From assembly GCF_000972845.2 (NCBI RefSeq), contig NC_040012.1:7038097-7102096 (forward strand): DNA of 64,000 bases, given 5' to 3'. A program made the translations under genes and the position numbers. The notes beneath the pieces were generated by a model that ran no database searches, was not told where the DNA came from, and saw nothing but the letters and a program-made list of their open reading frames with translations. Positions 1 through 16,539 of the stretch are shown here, piece after piece. Source of the DNA: Larimichthys crocea (lineage: Eukaryota; Chordata; Actinopteri; Sciaenidae). Every line of letters starts with the position of its first letter. The stretch's first letter is position 1.

Positions 1-1005
1 TTGAGATACAGGACACGACAACGGCTCTCGCCCTCCGCCTGAAATCACACACTCAGTGCACGTTTTTGTCTGTGTCTCAAACTAAAGCATCCCTGATTCA
101 AAGTGCACTCAGTAGTGAGGGGAGGAGAAGGAAGAGGAGGAGGAGATGATGGGAAGAGGAGGGGAGGGAGTAGCTGAGGGCAGCATGTAGGGTGATGCAG
201 CATGTAGGGATTTTTAGTAGTCCTCAGAGAGAGAGAGAGAAAAAAAAACACGGTGATAAATGCGACTAGCTGCACAAGCTCACGGCCAGAAATCAGTATG
301 AGATTGGGGAGAGGGGGGGCGCTGGGGCTTCCCCTCTACAAGTTCAGATCTTCAAATAAAGTCACATTCAGGGGATAGTTTGAGGGTACCATACTACACC
401 CCGTCCTCCCTGCTGAACCCCTCTTTCATCAGAAAGCTTGAGAGCAAGAAGTGCGTTACCAAGAGAGAGAGAGGGAGGGGAGGGAGGGGGGTGCTGGTGC
501 TGTATAGCTTCCTACGGGGGCGACTAAAGAGGATCTGCTTGTTGCCATACATGCACAGTACGTTGTTCTGGGGTGGGGGAGGTGGTGGTGGGGTTGGGTT
601 AGGCAGCGCATATAGATAATGTATGGACAAGCAGGGGGGGGGGCCCTCCGAGTGGTTTATAGGGATGTAAGCACTTTTTTTGTACAAGAAAAAAAAATCT
701 GGATTCTGGAAGTGTGTATGCAGTCTGTAGTCGCACAACTGCTGGGAAAACCAGGCGGTAAGCATCTCTGTCACTCTGCTTCAAAAACTATGTTTAAGTA
801 AGTGTGTGTGTGTGTGTGTGTGTGTTTCAGTTTGTATGTGTATGAAGAAAAAAAAAAACGAAAAGAAAAAAACAAGTCTGTGGCTCGTCAGTGTTTTGCC
901 AGTGTGTCAATAGTGCTTGCCTATGTGCATCAATTCAAGGGCAATAAAGTGTATGTATGCATGTACGTGTGTGTGTGTGTGTGTGTCTGAATATGTATGT
1001 GTGGC
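1..1005 (-). other. dcaf8: dcaf8 3' UTR and downstream flank
   Basis: This stretch follows the dcaf8 stop codon on the minus strand, so at least its right part should be 3' UTR. It contains G-rich and A/G-rich simple tracts (about 115-175, 225-250 and 460-490) and a G-run block at about 570-645. I found no AATAAA on the minus strand here, so the poly(A) site may lie further left, outside the window, or use a variant signal. Short open frames in this stretch run through low-complexity sequence and are not credible genes. Confidence 0.6.
802..986. repeat. Two (TG)n microsatellites
   Basis: Pure TG/GT runs lie at about 802-825 and 966-986, separated by A-rich sequence. Both sit just downstream of the dcaf8 stop codon, probably in the 3' UTR, where they read as CA repeats on the transcript. 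Confidence 0.9.
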
Positions 1006-5673
<4,668 letters not shown>

Positions 5674-6260
5674 CCTGTCTCCTTTGTCCTGCGTCGAGCC
5701 GAGGGAGAACCTCTGCATGTGACATAAAAAAACAAAAACAATATTTAAATTAAATCATACAACTTGCATGCATGCATGTAAACAGACAGCATTGCTTGCA
5801 CTTGCACTTGCACCAGCAGCAGCAGCAGCAGCACCGTGTGCACCAGGACTGAGTTACCTGTTAGCTCGACCTACGACATTTAAAAACAAACTAAGCTGCT
5901 CGCTGTGTCCTCACAGGGGCCTGCTGTTCAACATTTAGCTCCCTGCTAGTGTCAACATGTCGTGTGAGCTAACGCTGGCTAAAGCTGCGTGAGGCTACAA
6001 AACAAATATCGAAAGTAAAAACAGAAACAGAAACGGCAGCTGTCTGCAACCCCGAACACAAATAAATAAAAACAAAACAGCCTGCAGAGCCAGACTAACT
6101 AACGCGTTACCTCTTACTCGAAGGCCCGACGAGGCGGACTTGTCCTGGGCTCAGAGCTGTAATCTTCCCCGCAGATTTATTTATTCCGTCCGAGCTCGAG
6201 CTTCACAAACCGAGCTAAGAGCCTCGAGCCTGCAGGGGAGCGCACGACATGAGGAGCGCG
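5674..6260 (-). promoter_or_regulatory. dcaf8: dcaf8 5' UTR, 5' intron and promoter region
   Basis: The 5' UTR of the coding first exon runs from 5674 to 5712, where an acceptor (CATGCAG) is visible. A good donor (GAG|GTAACG, boundary at about 6111) lies upstream, so a non-coding exon from about 6111 to about 6180-6260 is likely. Around it the sequence becomes GC- and CpG-richer (about 6115-6260) than the AT-rich flanks, which fits a housekeeping-type promoter. The intron between contains a short (CAG)n run at about 5813-5832. No TATA box was convincing. The exact transcription start is not determinable here. Confidence 0.6.
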
Positions 6261-6420
6261 TGCATAAAGCCGCCTCTGTTGTTATATTAATGATAATTAT
6301 AATAATAATTAAAATTAAATATAAAAAGAAAGAAGAGAGGCAGACTTGTGTGAGGTGAGCTAGCTGCGTTCACGCAAGGTTGAACTGCTCTGTTTATGTT
6401 TTGACGCTTCAGCCTCTTCT

Positions 6421-6456
6421 CTTTTTTTTTTTTTTTTTTTTTTTTTNNNNNNNNNN
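6421..6456. other. Poly(T) run ending in a 10-N assembly gap
   Basis: A T homopolymer of at least 25 bases runs directly into ten Ns at 6447-6456. A fixed count of 10 Ns is a conventional gap of unknown size, so dcaf8 and everything to its right are joined only by scaffolding. Confidence 0.95.
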
Positions 6457-6509
6457 GCATGGCTTCATTTCCGGCGTCGTGCTCACGTCGTTTCTTTTCC
6501 GGAAGTCCA

Positions 6510-7185
6510 ATGAGCACAACAACAACAACACAAACGCTAATGCTATAATATGCAATAACAACAAAATAATAATAACAAACAATATAAAAAATAATAAATA
6601 ATAATAATAAAATAAATAATAAATAATAATAACAATATCAATAATAATAATAATGGGAACACACAAAAACAAAACACTAATAATAATAATAACAATAACA
6701 ACGCTAAGGCTAATAATAATGCTAAGAAAAAAAAAAATAAATAATAACAATAATAATAATAATAATAACAAATAATAATAATAATAATACTAATACAACA
6801 ACAAATAATAGTAATATAATAATAATAAAATAACAAACAAATAATACAACAACAACAACGCTAAAGCTAATAATAATGCTAATAACAAAAATAATAATAA
6901 TAATAATAATAATAAAATAATAATACTAACAACAAATAGAATAGTAATAATATAATACAACAAATATACAACAACAACAACGCTAAAGCTAATAAATGCT
7001 AATACAACAAATAATAATAATAATAAACAAAATAATACAACAACAACAACAATAATAATAACAATAATAATTATAATAATAAATATAAAAATGGTAACAA
7101 CAAAAACAACAACAACAATAATAATATTAATACTAACAACACAAAAAATTATAATAATACAATAATGATAATAATAATACACAGA
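6510..7185. repeat. (AAT/AAC)n low-complexity tract with embedded CGCTAA units
   Basis: Nearly 700 bases consist of AAT, AAC and ACA triplets on the plus strand. A CGCTAA word preceded by AAC triplets and followed by AATGCTAA-like words recurs at 6535, 6702, 6859 and 6981, suggesting a decayed higher-order unit of roughly 120-165 bp. Long Leu/Ile frames on the minus strand are translation of the triplet repeat and are not genes. Confidence 0.9.
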
Positions 7186-7789
7186 CATAATCGTTTGTAG
7201 AAACTATATTTATCAACCTTTTAGCAGAAAAAGAACAGAGCCTGGTCTTATAAACTTTTATATTTACTTTATTCACCTTTATTCACCTTATTAACCTATT
7301 TATATACTGGTTATAGTGTTTATGATGATCTTTTTTTTTTTTTTAAAGTTCATGCATAATGGAATAATTTTAGCTTATTTTCTTATTAATGCTTGCAGTT
7401 CTCAATGTCATTTGGTTATTTTTTTTAATTCTCGCAATATTTTGAGGAAAAATTGTCAGACCTCTGCAGCACCTCGCGGGTCCCTAAGGGTCACCCTGTA
7501 AGACCCTGCTATAAGATACACATGTCCATATATATTTTTATGTAATAATTTTTTTATGCATTACTTAACTTTTTCTTAAATGTTTAATTGTTACAAATGT
7601 TGTTGACTTCTTACTTTGCAATTTGAGTACCTGTTCGTGCCTGACTGTCAAATTACTTTGTAAACGCTGTTTTTAAAAGGTGCTATTAAAATAAAGTGAT
7701 TATTATTATTAATTTATGCAAATATAAACATTTTTAATATGTATATAGTTATTTTTATGTCTATTTTATGTTTCATGTTTTTTAGGTTG

Positions 7790-7930
7790 TTTTTTTTGTG
7801 TCTACCTGTCATTCCCTTGTCTTTTAAACTGTACTTATGCATACCTGTATGTAAATTGAGGCAAAGTGAACCGGAGTCAAATTCTTGTGTGTGTACACAC
7901 ACCTGGCCATAAAGCGATTCTGATTCTGAT
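7790..7930 (+). mobile_element. Retroelement 3' tail, copy A
   Basis: The sequence TGTGTCTACCTGTC ... GTGAACCGGAGTCAAATTC ... ACCTGGCCATAAAGCGATTCTGATTCTGA looks like the 3' end of a widespread fish non-LTR or SINE-type element with a TTCTGA-repeat tail. The same tail is at 13930-14070 in copy B, so the insertion predates the duplication event or assembly split. No coding capacity remains. Confidence 0.55.
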
Positions 7931-8044
7931 CATATAAATAATAATATGAATACGATAAGATCATGGTAGCTTATATACACAAGGTTAATAGAATGATTCA
8001 TATAATAAGAAATATATAAAGAACGTCATGCTGGTTAAAGTCTG

Positions 8045-8400
8045 ACATTGTTGTAATGAAGGACCTGTGGTAGTGCTTCTTCTTATATGGTGGGGAGCCA
8101 AGCGGCAACATCCATACTGGGGAATTAACCCTATGCAGAGTGCTAAAAACTGATATCTCAAGTGGCCCTTGAGGCTGGCGGCAGAAGTGAGTCAACTCCA
8201 TAGGGCCCATATTAAATGTCCAACTTCACAGCAGAAAGATGTTTGCAGCTGGTTCAAAAAATGTTTTTTTGTCTCAATTTTCCTGATTTTTTTTTTTAAA
8301 CTCAGTGTTAAATGATATTAAGGCTTAAAGTTATTACTTAATTAACAGGGTGGGCTGCTTTGATTGACAGGTAAATGCCATTACAGATGGCTTGTTTGAG
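8045..8400. mobile_element. Non-coding teleost interspersed repeat, copy A
   Basis: The segment GTGAGTCAACTCCATAGG...AATGTCCAACTTCACAGCAGAAAGATGTTTGCAGC...GCTTTGATTGACAGG has the appearance of a common fish short repeat. A matching segment lies at 14180-14560 in copy B. The class cannot be assigned from the sequence alone. Confidence 0.4.
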
Positions 8401-8420
8401 CACCCAGGCATCATTAAGCC

Positions 8421-8940
8421 GCCTCAGGTCTGCTGCTGATGCATGTCTGGAAGAGACAGGGCTGCCACTGCACTTGGGTGGGAGTAGCAGTAGTTGTTGC
8501 TGAAGGACTGCTTAAGGCCCACAGTCTGATGCAGGTGGTGAGAGGAGTTGTTGCTAACTCCTCCTCTCCACACTCCTCTATGGAGTCTAGGGGGCAGCCC
8601 AGGACAGAGCTGGACTGGACTCTTGACCAGTGTGTTGAGCTGTTTTCTGTGCCTCTCCATTCTTCCCCCTCCCCAGCACACTGCATAGAAGAATGCAGAT
8701 GCCCACAACAGGGTCAAGAAAGTTTTTAGCAGAGTCCGCACACTCCAAAGGACCTTGACCCTTCTGTACAGGAGGTCTGTGTTGTCCAACAGTCCAGTTT
8801 GTTGTTGAGGTAGACACCCAGTTATCTGTGGTCACTGGTATGTTATAGCTGTTAACTGTGTTGATGAGAGGTGAGACTGAACAGAAACTGTGGCACCACA
8901 GGCCACATGTATGCATATGTAACTACTGTGTCACTTCACA
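8421..8940 (-). mobile_element. Degenerate L2-like LINE reverse transcriptase C-terminal fragment, copy A
   Basis: On the minus strand, broken frames give DNTDLLY, then FFYAVCWGGG, a basic HRKQLNTLVK stretch and VLGCPLDSIEE. This order is typical of the part following the reverse transcriptase catalytic domain in teleost L2-type non-LTR retrotransposons. Several frameshifts and stops interrupt it, and the catalytic region is absent. It is a 5'-truncated dead copy. It is shared with copy B at 14580-15095. Confidence 0.65.
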
Positions 8941-9557
8941 GGCCAGATAACCCGCTAGGCGCTGTGTGGTAAAATTTAGACGGAACAGAAAGATCTATAT
9001 ATGTACAGTGTCATGTCTTTAAGTTTTCTTTACTACCTTAAACATAAGCTACAGAACAATTCACACATGTCTTATTCAGCAAGTGCTTCCTTAAATTAGA
9101 TTAGGTGTCTGTTTTGTGCAGCTTTATGTGTTTTATGTACATATAAGAGTGCATTAACCTGTTCACTTCAACTTCAAATATTCTAACTTTATTATGACAG
9201 TTTTGGATGTGTGCTATTGAGTGGGTATTTATATTTATATTGATTTTTTTGTATATTAACGAATCAAGTTTTCATGCCTAACCTACTTATTCTTATACAT
9301 GCTGAATTTATGAACAACAAAGTGTCTAAGGAAACATCTGTCTCTCTTACTCGGGGTAAAACAGATGGGATCCCTCAGCTCCTTCCTGTGTTTAGTGCAT
9401 GGGTTTAATGACAGTGATCTACAGTAAATCCCATGGCAGGACGATGTCCTCTGTCGGCCTCTGTTAGATTCTTTCTATCTGGTTCGACTATACTGAAGAA
9501 CAGAGATCACAGCTATACACACGACAAAGAACTCAGATTATAGTCACCTGTCAAAGC

Positions 9558-9642
9558 TGTATATATAATATATATATAATATATATATATATATATTATA
9601 TATATATATATATATATAATATATATATATTATATATATAGA
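9558..9642. repeat. (TA)n microsatellite, copy A
   Basis: An almost pure TATA run. The corresponding tract in copy B (about 15730-15803) is differently arranged and interrupted by GAGAAGTATATATATAGATAGATAGAG, so the two copies differ most here. Confidence 0.9.
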
Positions 9643-10324
9643 CTGTGAGGGTAAAGGATTATCGCAGCACACATCATTTTTCATTGACTATAAAGATAAA
9701 CTGTGTGTGAATGATAAATAGTGTCAGCTATAACTAGCTGCCAAGAACTTTAATAATTAATTGATCATTTACAGGCAAACTGTTGAATATTTGCGGTTAC
9801 AGCTCTCCAAATGAGAGGATTTACTAGTCTTATCCTCTTTTATGTTAGAAATTGGCGTTACGTATTTATAATCTATATTTATATACAGATATAGATCATC
9901 TAAAGATGCCACTCATGGGCTCAGGAAAATGTGATATTGTGATGTTTTCTTTCATTCAATTTTTCTGACTTATATTGTTAAAAATAATTCTTATATACAA
10001 ATACTAATTTAATACTAATACAGATTCATGATAACTGAAGTGATGTGAAATTATGGTTTATTTGCTGCCACCAGCTGAAGCTCCATTAGTTTAAAAACAA
10101 TGTCAAAAAACTTGCATGCATAGAAATGGTGGTGGACGCGTCACCTTAAAGTACAACCTCAGAAATAACCATCGTTGATTAATATTTTTCAGTCAAGTTA
10201 TTCAGTCAGAAGCTTCATGGAGTGTGCAGGACTTGTTTCATTTGATTCTGCAGGTGCAAACCGGCAACTCATTTCAGAAATAAGGATTTTTTTTTTTTAA
10301 TATTACGACCACCTCTGTGGAAAT

Positions 10325-10760
10325 TTGACAGAAGACGGAGGGGAAGTTCACACTGACAGAGGGGGATTCACGACAGCCCTCCCCAGCTGCGCTGCGCTCT
10401 TAACGGCAGCAGCTCTCTCGTCCTCCAGAGGCGAGGCCGGAGTTTGGAGAGACCTAACAGCCAGCGCAGAGCGCATCTATCATGCCTCGCACGGGCTTAA
10501 GATAGGGACAAAGTTGAACATTTTAGCACTGACCTGCTTTTGCTTTTTTTTTCACAACATGGAATACTGGAGGCAATGCGCGATGTGGCTGATCAGCTGC
10601 AACGTGCTGCCCGAGAACCACGCGGTGACCGCGGACACGGCGCAGGTGTTTGACCTGGCACAAACCCTGCGGAGGGGGTCCTACTGTGCCAGCTGCTCAA
10701 CAACTGAGACCTCAGACCATCAACCTGAAAGAGATTAATCTGAGGCCACAGATGTCACAG
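10325..10760 (+). pseudogene. vav3: Duplicate vav3 5' UTR and exon 1 with frameshifts (copy A)
   Basis: The ATG at 10559 opens the same exon as at 16784, beginning [11 protein letters not shown] and running to a donor after 10760. It is 202 nt long instead of 204. One base is missing where copy B reads CGGGACGGGG and another where copy B reads AACAACTTGAGACC, so the frame leaves the calponin-homology sequence after DLAQTL and stops after [14 protein letters not shown] residues. No copy of exon 2 follows before copy B begins. Either an assembly or sequencing error in a duplicate haplotype, or a broken tandem duplicate. The upstream matching 5' UTR (from about 10325) is retained. Confidence 0.85.
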
Positions 10761-12998
10761 GTAGACCGCTCGTTTCATTTCTGCTCTGCTTTCAAAGCAA
10801 CTTTTGGTTGTGTAGTTCAAGGAACTGCAAACCTGCCATGGAAGAACGTGCAAAGGAGCGCAGCCACATTATGGGCATTTTAAAGCATGCCATAATAGTA
10901 AAGCTGCAGTTATATGACAACGATCAGATCACTTGTGCTTCTGACAACTGACTGGGAAGTGTGTTGTGGTTGCATGCAAGTATTTACACAAGTAGGCAGC
11001 TGCTTTTCAAGAGATGACGGTGATCACATGAGGTCTTTAAACACACCACCACAGAAACAAAGTAGATTATTAATGGTTGATGCTTATGTTATTTGTTTAA
11101 GACACTGCAGGCGAAGGCAAGAAGACTTTTTAAACTTCAGTCCAGATGTATGGGAGCAGTTTTTTTATTTTTTGTACCATTGAGTTATTCATGATTTCAA
11201 AACAAACCACTGCATGGCCTTTTCCAACATTGTCTTCTATTCCAGAATCTGGGAACACAGATTCTCCTCTAGCACCGTGTCACTGTAACTATTTAGAAAA
11301 CAGTGCCAGGATTGACCTTTGGCCGACTCATTGGAGATAATCAGCGGATGTGGACATCTCTCTAAATATGACAAATAACGTAAAACAGATTCAGTCTGTA
11401 GTTTAAAAAAAAATCTAACTCTAAACAAACTCTTTTCGGCTGACCGAGGGAGTGCAAATGAAACCCAGAGGAAGGAGTTGAGGCTTGACCTCCTTTACCC
11501 ATAATTCTTCCCCTCCACTGGAGAGGCCTGATAAAATCCGGCTTTGATCCACCCATTAGTTAGGGAACTTTTATTATGTGTGCAGAAGCTTGTAGTTTGC
11601 TTTGCCTTAAAACAGGGTTATCATTAGTAGACATATATGATGCACAAAACACTATTTTGCCAGGACACTCTCTCTCTTTTGTTTAAAAATTTAAGATAAA
11701 CATAATAACTTAATGTGGTGAAAAGCAAATGTCCTTATAATGGTGACAGACATTAAAGTGTGGCAACATACTCTGTTAGGCGCCAATTTCTTTTCATGCA
11801 TTTTTGTAATATGTCACAACACTTTGCGTGCAACATTACGGATGATTAGATCTTTATCAGGCTTTCTTAAAAGCATGAGACATATGACACGCGAATATGT
11901 CATCGAATCACACCCTTTGATTCCAAGAAATCTCCAACAGACGTGACCTGTTTTTATCTGAATCCATAAGGTTAAATGACTCATTAGAAAAAAAAAGATA
12001 CTATGATATGAAGCTTTTAAAAAGTTTGACATTTAGGTCGAACTTTTTTTTTTTTTTTTGCAAGATGAGATTAAAAGATTAACAGTTTTTTAGCTGCTGT
12101 AATAAATGCATGACTGAAACGCTGCGCCACCGCAGAATCCTTAAGAATAATGAAATCAGATAAACAGTTACATTTTTTTTATGGGCCACAAACTGCCATA
12201 AATAAATGTCGGCATCTAGTCAAAATGACTGATTCTGCCTTCAAATATCCTGCTTTCATAATAAATAAAAGCCAGTTTCCTTGCCAGGCATGAGATTGTG
12301 TTGTGGTGTTCTCTGCCGGTGCGCAGCCTTCTTTTATACTTCGATAGACAGTGAAAGCAAATGTGCAGAACAATGGTTAGCCATAGCCTGCGGCTGTAGG
12401 CCATCTCGGTACGGTCGAGAAAAGCATGTGGGCTCGAGATTTTAAATGGCCCTTTCATGTTGCCGCTGACCTATGATCTTGAAAATGGAAACAAGGGCAT
12501 GAAGGTAATGGATTGGAGGACGAGAGTGAGCGTACTGTGATGAAAATGCTATTTATGTCATACTATATAGGATGTAGACTTTGATGCAAATGCAACGTAT
12601 GCATGACAGGAAATTAATAAATAGATGCTCAATATCAATCTGTTTTTAGTCATCTTTATTTTTTTTCATAGAGAAAGTAAGAGAACACTGACTTTAGCAC
12701 ATATGCTGCTAAACAGAACAAATAAGAAAATAAATAATCCCAAAAGACAAAATAAAAGCTCAATAGTTGGACCAATATCAAATCAACATGAACAGGACGA
12801 CAACTACTGCTACTGCTACTAAATAAAGCACCAAGACAATCTATTTACTTGAGTTAGCGTTTGAGTATACGTGAAGAAACCCGAACATGCACCAGAGGTG
12901 TGACTGTGATCAGGATACGAGGCTCGTGGTGGTGCAGAGCCATCATGTGTATGCACTCTCCGCAGACAGCAGGGCCCCAGGGTGGGGGGCGGTGGAGG

Positions 12999-13654
12999 GA
13001 AAAAAAAAAAAAAAAGAGCTTCTGGAAAATTAGGACAAAAAGATTTCAGATTAAATTTGGGATATTTAGGTCTTATCGCTACAAATCCACATGAGCACAC
13101 TCACTCATACAGCTTTTCCTTGAGCATTAACATGGTGGTGAGGAGGGTGTGACAGACTTCATCATGTGGGCTTGTTAGTTATATATAGAAATGGGAGCAC
13201 AGCTGTCTGTCCATTAGGCTAAAAGCACAGCAGCACAGGAACACGGCCGTGAAGTCAGTGGCCCTCTCGCCTTCTTCGCAGGACAAGATGGAAACGAGGA
13301 GGGGAATGATCGGGAGGAGAGATCTCAACACAGATGCAGAGAGGAACGTGGAAAAGGAAGGGAGGACAGAGGAAAGATGCAAGTTTAGGAGCGCAGACAG
13401 CGCTGGGTGTGTTAAAGATTAGACAGAATGTGCAGGATCAAAGGAATGGCTTCATAAAACACGATATAACATATTTAACAGTGAGTTTTAGAGGTGTTCA
13501 TGGATTTTGCAATCTGAGGACAGAGCCAGGCTAGCTGGTTCCTGGCTGTGTGCCAGGGGTCTTCAACCTTTTCAGCCCAAGGACTCCTTGGACAAGAGAC
13601 AAACAGAACAGAGACCCCCACATGTGATTCATTTTTTAAAATGTCACATTTTAA
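12999..13654. other. Spacer between tandem copies A and B
   Basis: This is sequence not found in the duplicated blocks. It starts with an A run of about 15 bases, and ends with CCAGGGGTCTTCAACCTTTTCAGCCCAAGGACTCC, which resembles the terminal part of a teleost interspersed repeat. Copy A near 7455-7510 has a related GACCTCTGCAGCACC...GGGTCACC stretch. I see no gene in it. Confidence 0.6.
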
Positions 13655-13929
13655 GCCTGGCCAATAATAACTTTTATATACTTTATCACCTTTTATTTCA
13701 CCTTGTATACTGGATTATTATCCTACATGTGTTTATGATCGATAAAAAAAGTAAAAAATAATTTATTTTGTAAATAGTATTTGTCAAATGTAGCTTATTA
13801 TTGTTGCTTATTAATGCTTGCAGTTTACTCAATATCATATTATATCATAACAATATCATAACATTTTTAATTAAATTTTTTTTATTTCTATTTTTATGTT
13901 TCATGTTTTTATGTTTTTTTTTTTTTTGT

Positions 13930-14072
13930 GTCTACCTGTCAGGGCCCTTGTCTTTTTAAACTGTACTTATATCTATACCTGTATGTACAATTGAGGGCAA
14001 AGTGAACCGGAGTCAAATTCCTTGAGTGTGTACACAAACCTGGCCAATAAAGCAATTCTGATTCTGATCATA
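13930..14072 (+). mobile_element. Retroelement 3' tail, copy B
   Basis: Counterpart of the tail near 7790-7930, here with the better preserved GTGTACACAAACCTGGCCAATAAAGCAATTCTGATTCTGAT ending. Confidence 0.55.
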
Positions 14073-14579
14073 TAAATAATAATATGAATACGATAAGATC
14101 ACGGTAGCTTATATACTCCAGGTTAATAAGAAATGACTAATAAATAAGAAATATATAAAAGAACGTCATGCTGGTGTTAAAGAGTCTGACAGTTTGGAAT
14201 GAAGGACCTGTGGTAGCGCTTCTTCTTATATGGTGGGAGCCAAGCAGCCAACATCCATAGCTGGGGAATTAACCCTATGCAGAAGTGCTAAAAACTGTAA
14301 TATCTCGAGTGGCCTCTTGAGGCTGGCTGCAGAAGTGAGTCAATCTCCATAGGCGCCCATATTAAAATGTCTAACTTCACAGCAGAAAGATGTTTGCAGC
14401 CTGGTTCAAAAAATGTTTTTTGTCTCAAATTTTCCTGTTTGTCCTGATTTTTTTTTAACTCACATGTTTAAATGATATCAAAGCTTAACGTTCTTACTTA
14501 ATTAACAGTGTGGCTGCTTTGATTGACGGGTAAATGCCATTACAGATGGCTTGTTTGAGCACCCAGGCATCATTAAGCC

Positions 14580-15095
14580 CGCCTCAGGTCTGCTGATGAT
14601 CCATGTCTGGAAGAGACAGGGCTGCCACTGTCACTTGGGTGGGAGTAGCAGTAGTCTGTTGCTGAAGGAGCTGCTTAAGGCCGCCACAGTCTGATGCAGG
14701 TGGTGAGAGGAGTTGTTGCTAACATCCTCCTCTCCACATTTCCTCTATGGAGTCTAGGGGGCAGCCCAGGACAGAGCTGGACTGGACCTCTTGACCAGTG
14801 TGTGGAGCTGTTTTCTGTGCCTCTCCATTCTTCCCCCTCCCCAGCACACTGCATAGAAGAATGCAGATGCCACCACAGGGTCATAGAAAGTTTTTAGCAG
14901 AGTCCTGCACACTCCAAAGGACCTTGACCCTTCTTGTACAGGATGTCTGTGTTGTCCAACCAGTCCAGTTTGTTGTTGAGGTAGACACCCAGTTATCTGT
15001 GGTCACTGGTATGTTATAGCTGTTAACTGTGTTGATGAGAGGTGAGACTGAACAGAAACTGTGGCACCACAGGCCACATGTATGCATTATGTAAC
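14580..15095 (-). mobile_element. Degenerate L2-like LINE fragment, copy B
   Basis: Counterpart of 8421-8940. On the minus strand it reads in pieces as LNNKLDW, NTDILY, FFYAVCWG, LGCPLDSIEE and ERRMLATTPL, the last of which is closer to the usual GERRMLA motif of teleost L2-type elements than in copy A. Frames are broken throughout. Confidence 0.65.
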
Positions 15096-15727
15096 TACTG
15101 TGTCACTTCACAGGCCAGATTAACCCGCTAGGCGGCTGTGTGGTAAAATTTAGACTGAACCAGAAAGACTGTTATATATGTACCTTTAATGTTTTCTTTT
15201 ACTACTCTTAATAACATAGGCTACAGAACAATTCACAACATGTCTTATTTCAGCAAGTGCTCTCCTTAAATTAGATTAGGTGTCTGTTTTGTGCAGCTTT
15301 TATGTGTTTTATGTAACATATAAGAGTGCATTAACCTGTTCACTTCAACTTCACTTCTAACTTTATTATGACAGTTTTGGATGTGTGCTATTTAGTGGGA
15401 ATTTATATTTATATTGTATTTTTACGAATCAAGTTTTCATGCCTAACCTACTTATTCTTATACATGCTGAATTTTATGAACAACACAGTGTCTAAGGAAA
15501 CATCTGTCTCTCTTACTCGGGGTAAAACAAGATGGGATCCCTCAGCTTCCTTCCTGTGTTTATGTCATGGGTTTAATGACAGTGATCTACAGTAAATCCC
15601 ATGGCAGGACGATGTCCTCCTGTCTGCCTCTGTTAGATTCTTTTCTATCTGGTTCGACTATACTGAAGAACAGAGATCACAGCTATACACGCGACAAAGA
15701 ACTCAGATTATAGTCACCTGTCAAAGC

Positions 15728-15805
15728 TGTATATATATATTATATATATATATTATATATGAGAAGTATATATATAGATAGATAGAGATTATATATATAT
15801 AATCC
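15728..15805. repeat. (TA)n microsatellite, copy B
   Basis: Interrupted TATA/GATA run in the position equivalent to 9558-9642, upstream of the vav3 promoter. Confidence 0.85.
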
Positions 15806-16539
15806 ACATGGAATGTCAGCTGAGAGTTGGAGACTGTGAGGGGAAAGGATTATTCTGCAGCACACATCATTTTTCATTGACTATAAAGATAAACTGTGTG
15901 TGAATGATAAAATATGTGTCAGCTATAACAAGCTGCCAAGAACTTTAATAATTAATTGATCATTTATCAGGCAAACTGTTAGATATTTACTGGTTACAGC
16001 TCTCCAAATGAGAGGATTTACTAGTCTTATCCTCTTTTATGTTAGAAATTGGCGTTACATATTTATAATCTATATTTATATACAGACATACATCATCATA
16101 AAGATGCCACTCAGGGCTCAGGAAAATGTGATATTGTGTATGTATTTTCTTTCTATTTCAATTTTCTATATTTATATAGTTAAAAAATAATGAATATAAT
16201 AATATTTAAAGTAATACTAATTTAATAATAATACAGATTCATTGATAAACTGAAAGTGGATGTGAAATTATGGTTTTATTTGCTGCCACCAGCTGAAGCT
16301 CCATATAGTTTAAAAACAATGTCACAAAAACTTGCATGCATAGAAATGGTGGTGGACGCGTCACCTTAAAGTACAAACTCAGAAATAATTATCGTTGATT
16401 TAATATTTTTCAGTCAAGTTTATTCAGTCAGAAGCTTCATGGAGTGTGCAGGACTTGTTTCATCTGATTCTGCAGGTGCAAACCGGCAACTCATTTCAGA
16501 AATAAGGATTTTTTTTATTTTTAATTACGACCACCTCTG

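Larger units (their letters stand above)
7240..12998. repeat. Tandem duplicate copy A of the vav3 5' region
   Basis: This segment matches 13655-19238 in the same orientation over essentially its whole length, with scattered substitutions and many one- to few-base indels. It contains a retroelement 3' tail, an L2-like fragment, a (TA)n run, the vav3 5' UTR and exon 1, and the start of intron 1. The match stops at about 12998 in the sequence after GGTGGGGGGCGGTGGAG, where copy B continues and copy A switches to an A run. Exon 1 here is frame-shifted. It may be an alternative haplotype placed in tandem by the assembler; a real tandem duplication is the alternative. Confidence 0.9.

Noticed and set aside
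1..800. Small genes left of dcaf8
   Set aside because: Frames of 60-126 residues here read through purine-rich or G-run low-complexity sequence and show no domain or splice support.
6409..7188. Long Leu/Ile/Val frames on the minus strand, membrane-protein-like
   Set aside because: They are translations of the AAT/AAC triplet tract (ATT, GTT, TTA codons); one even runs into the N gap.
8424..8916. Possible protein gene on the minus strand with Cys/Trp-rich frames
   Set aside because: The pieces match an L2-like reverse transcriptase C-terminus in different frames, so this is a dead retrotransposon, not a host gene.
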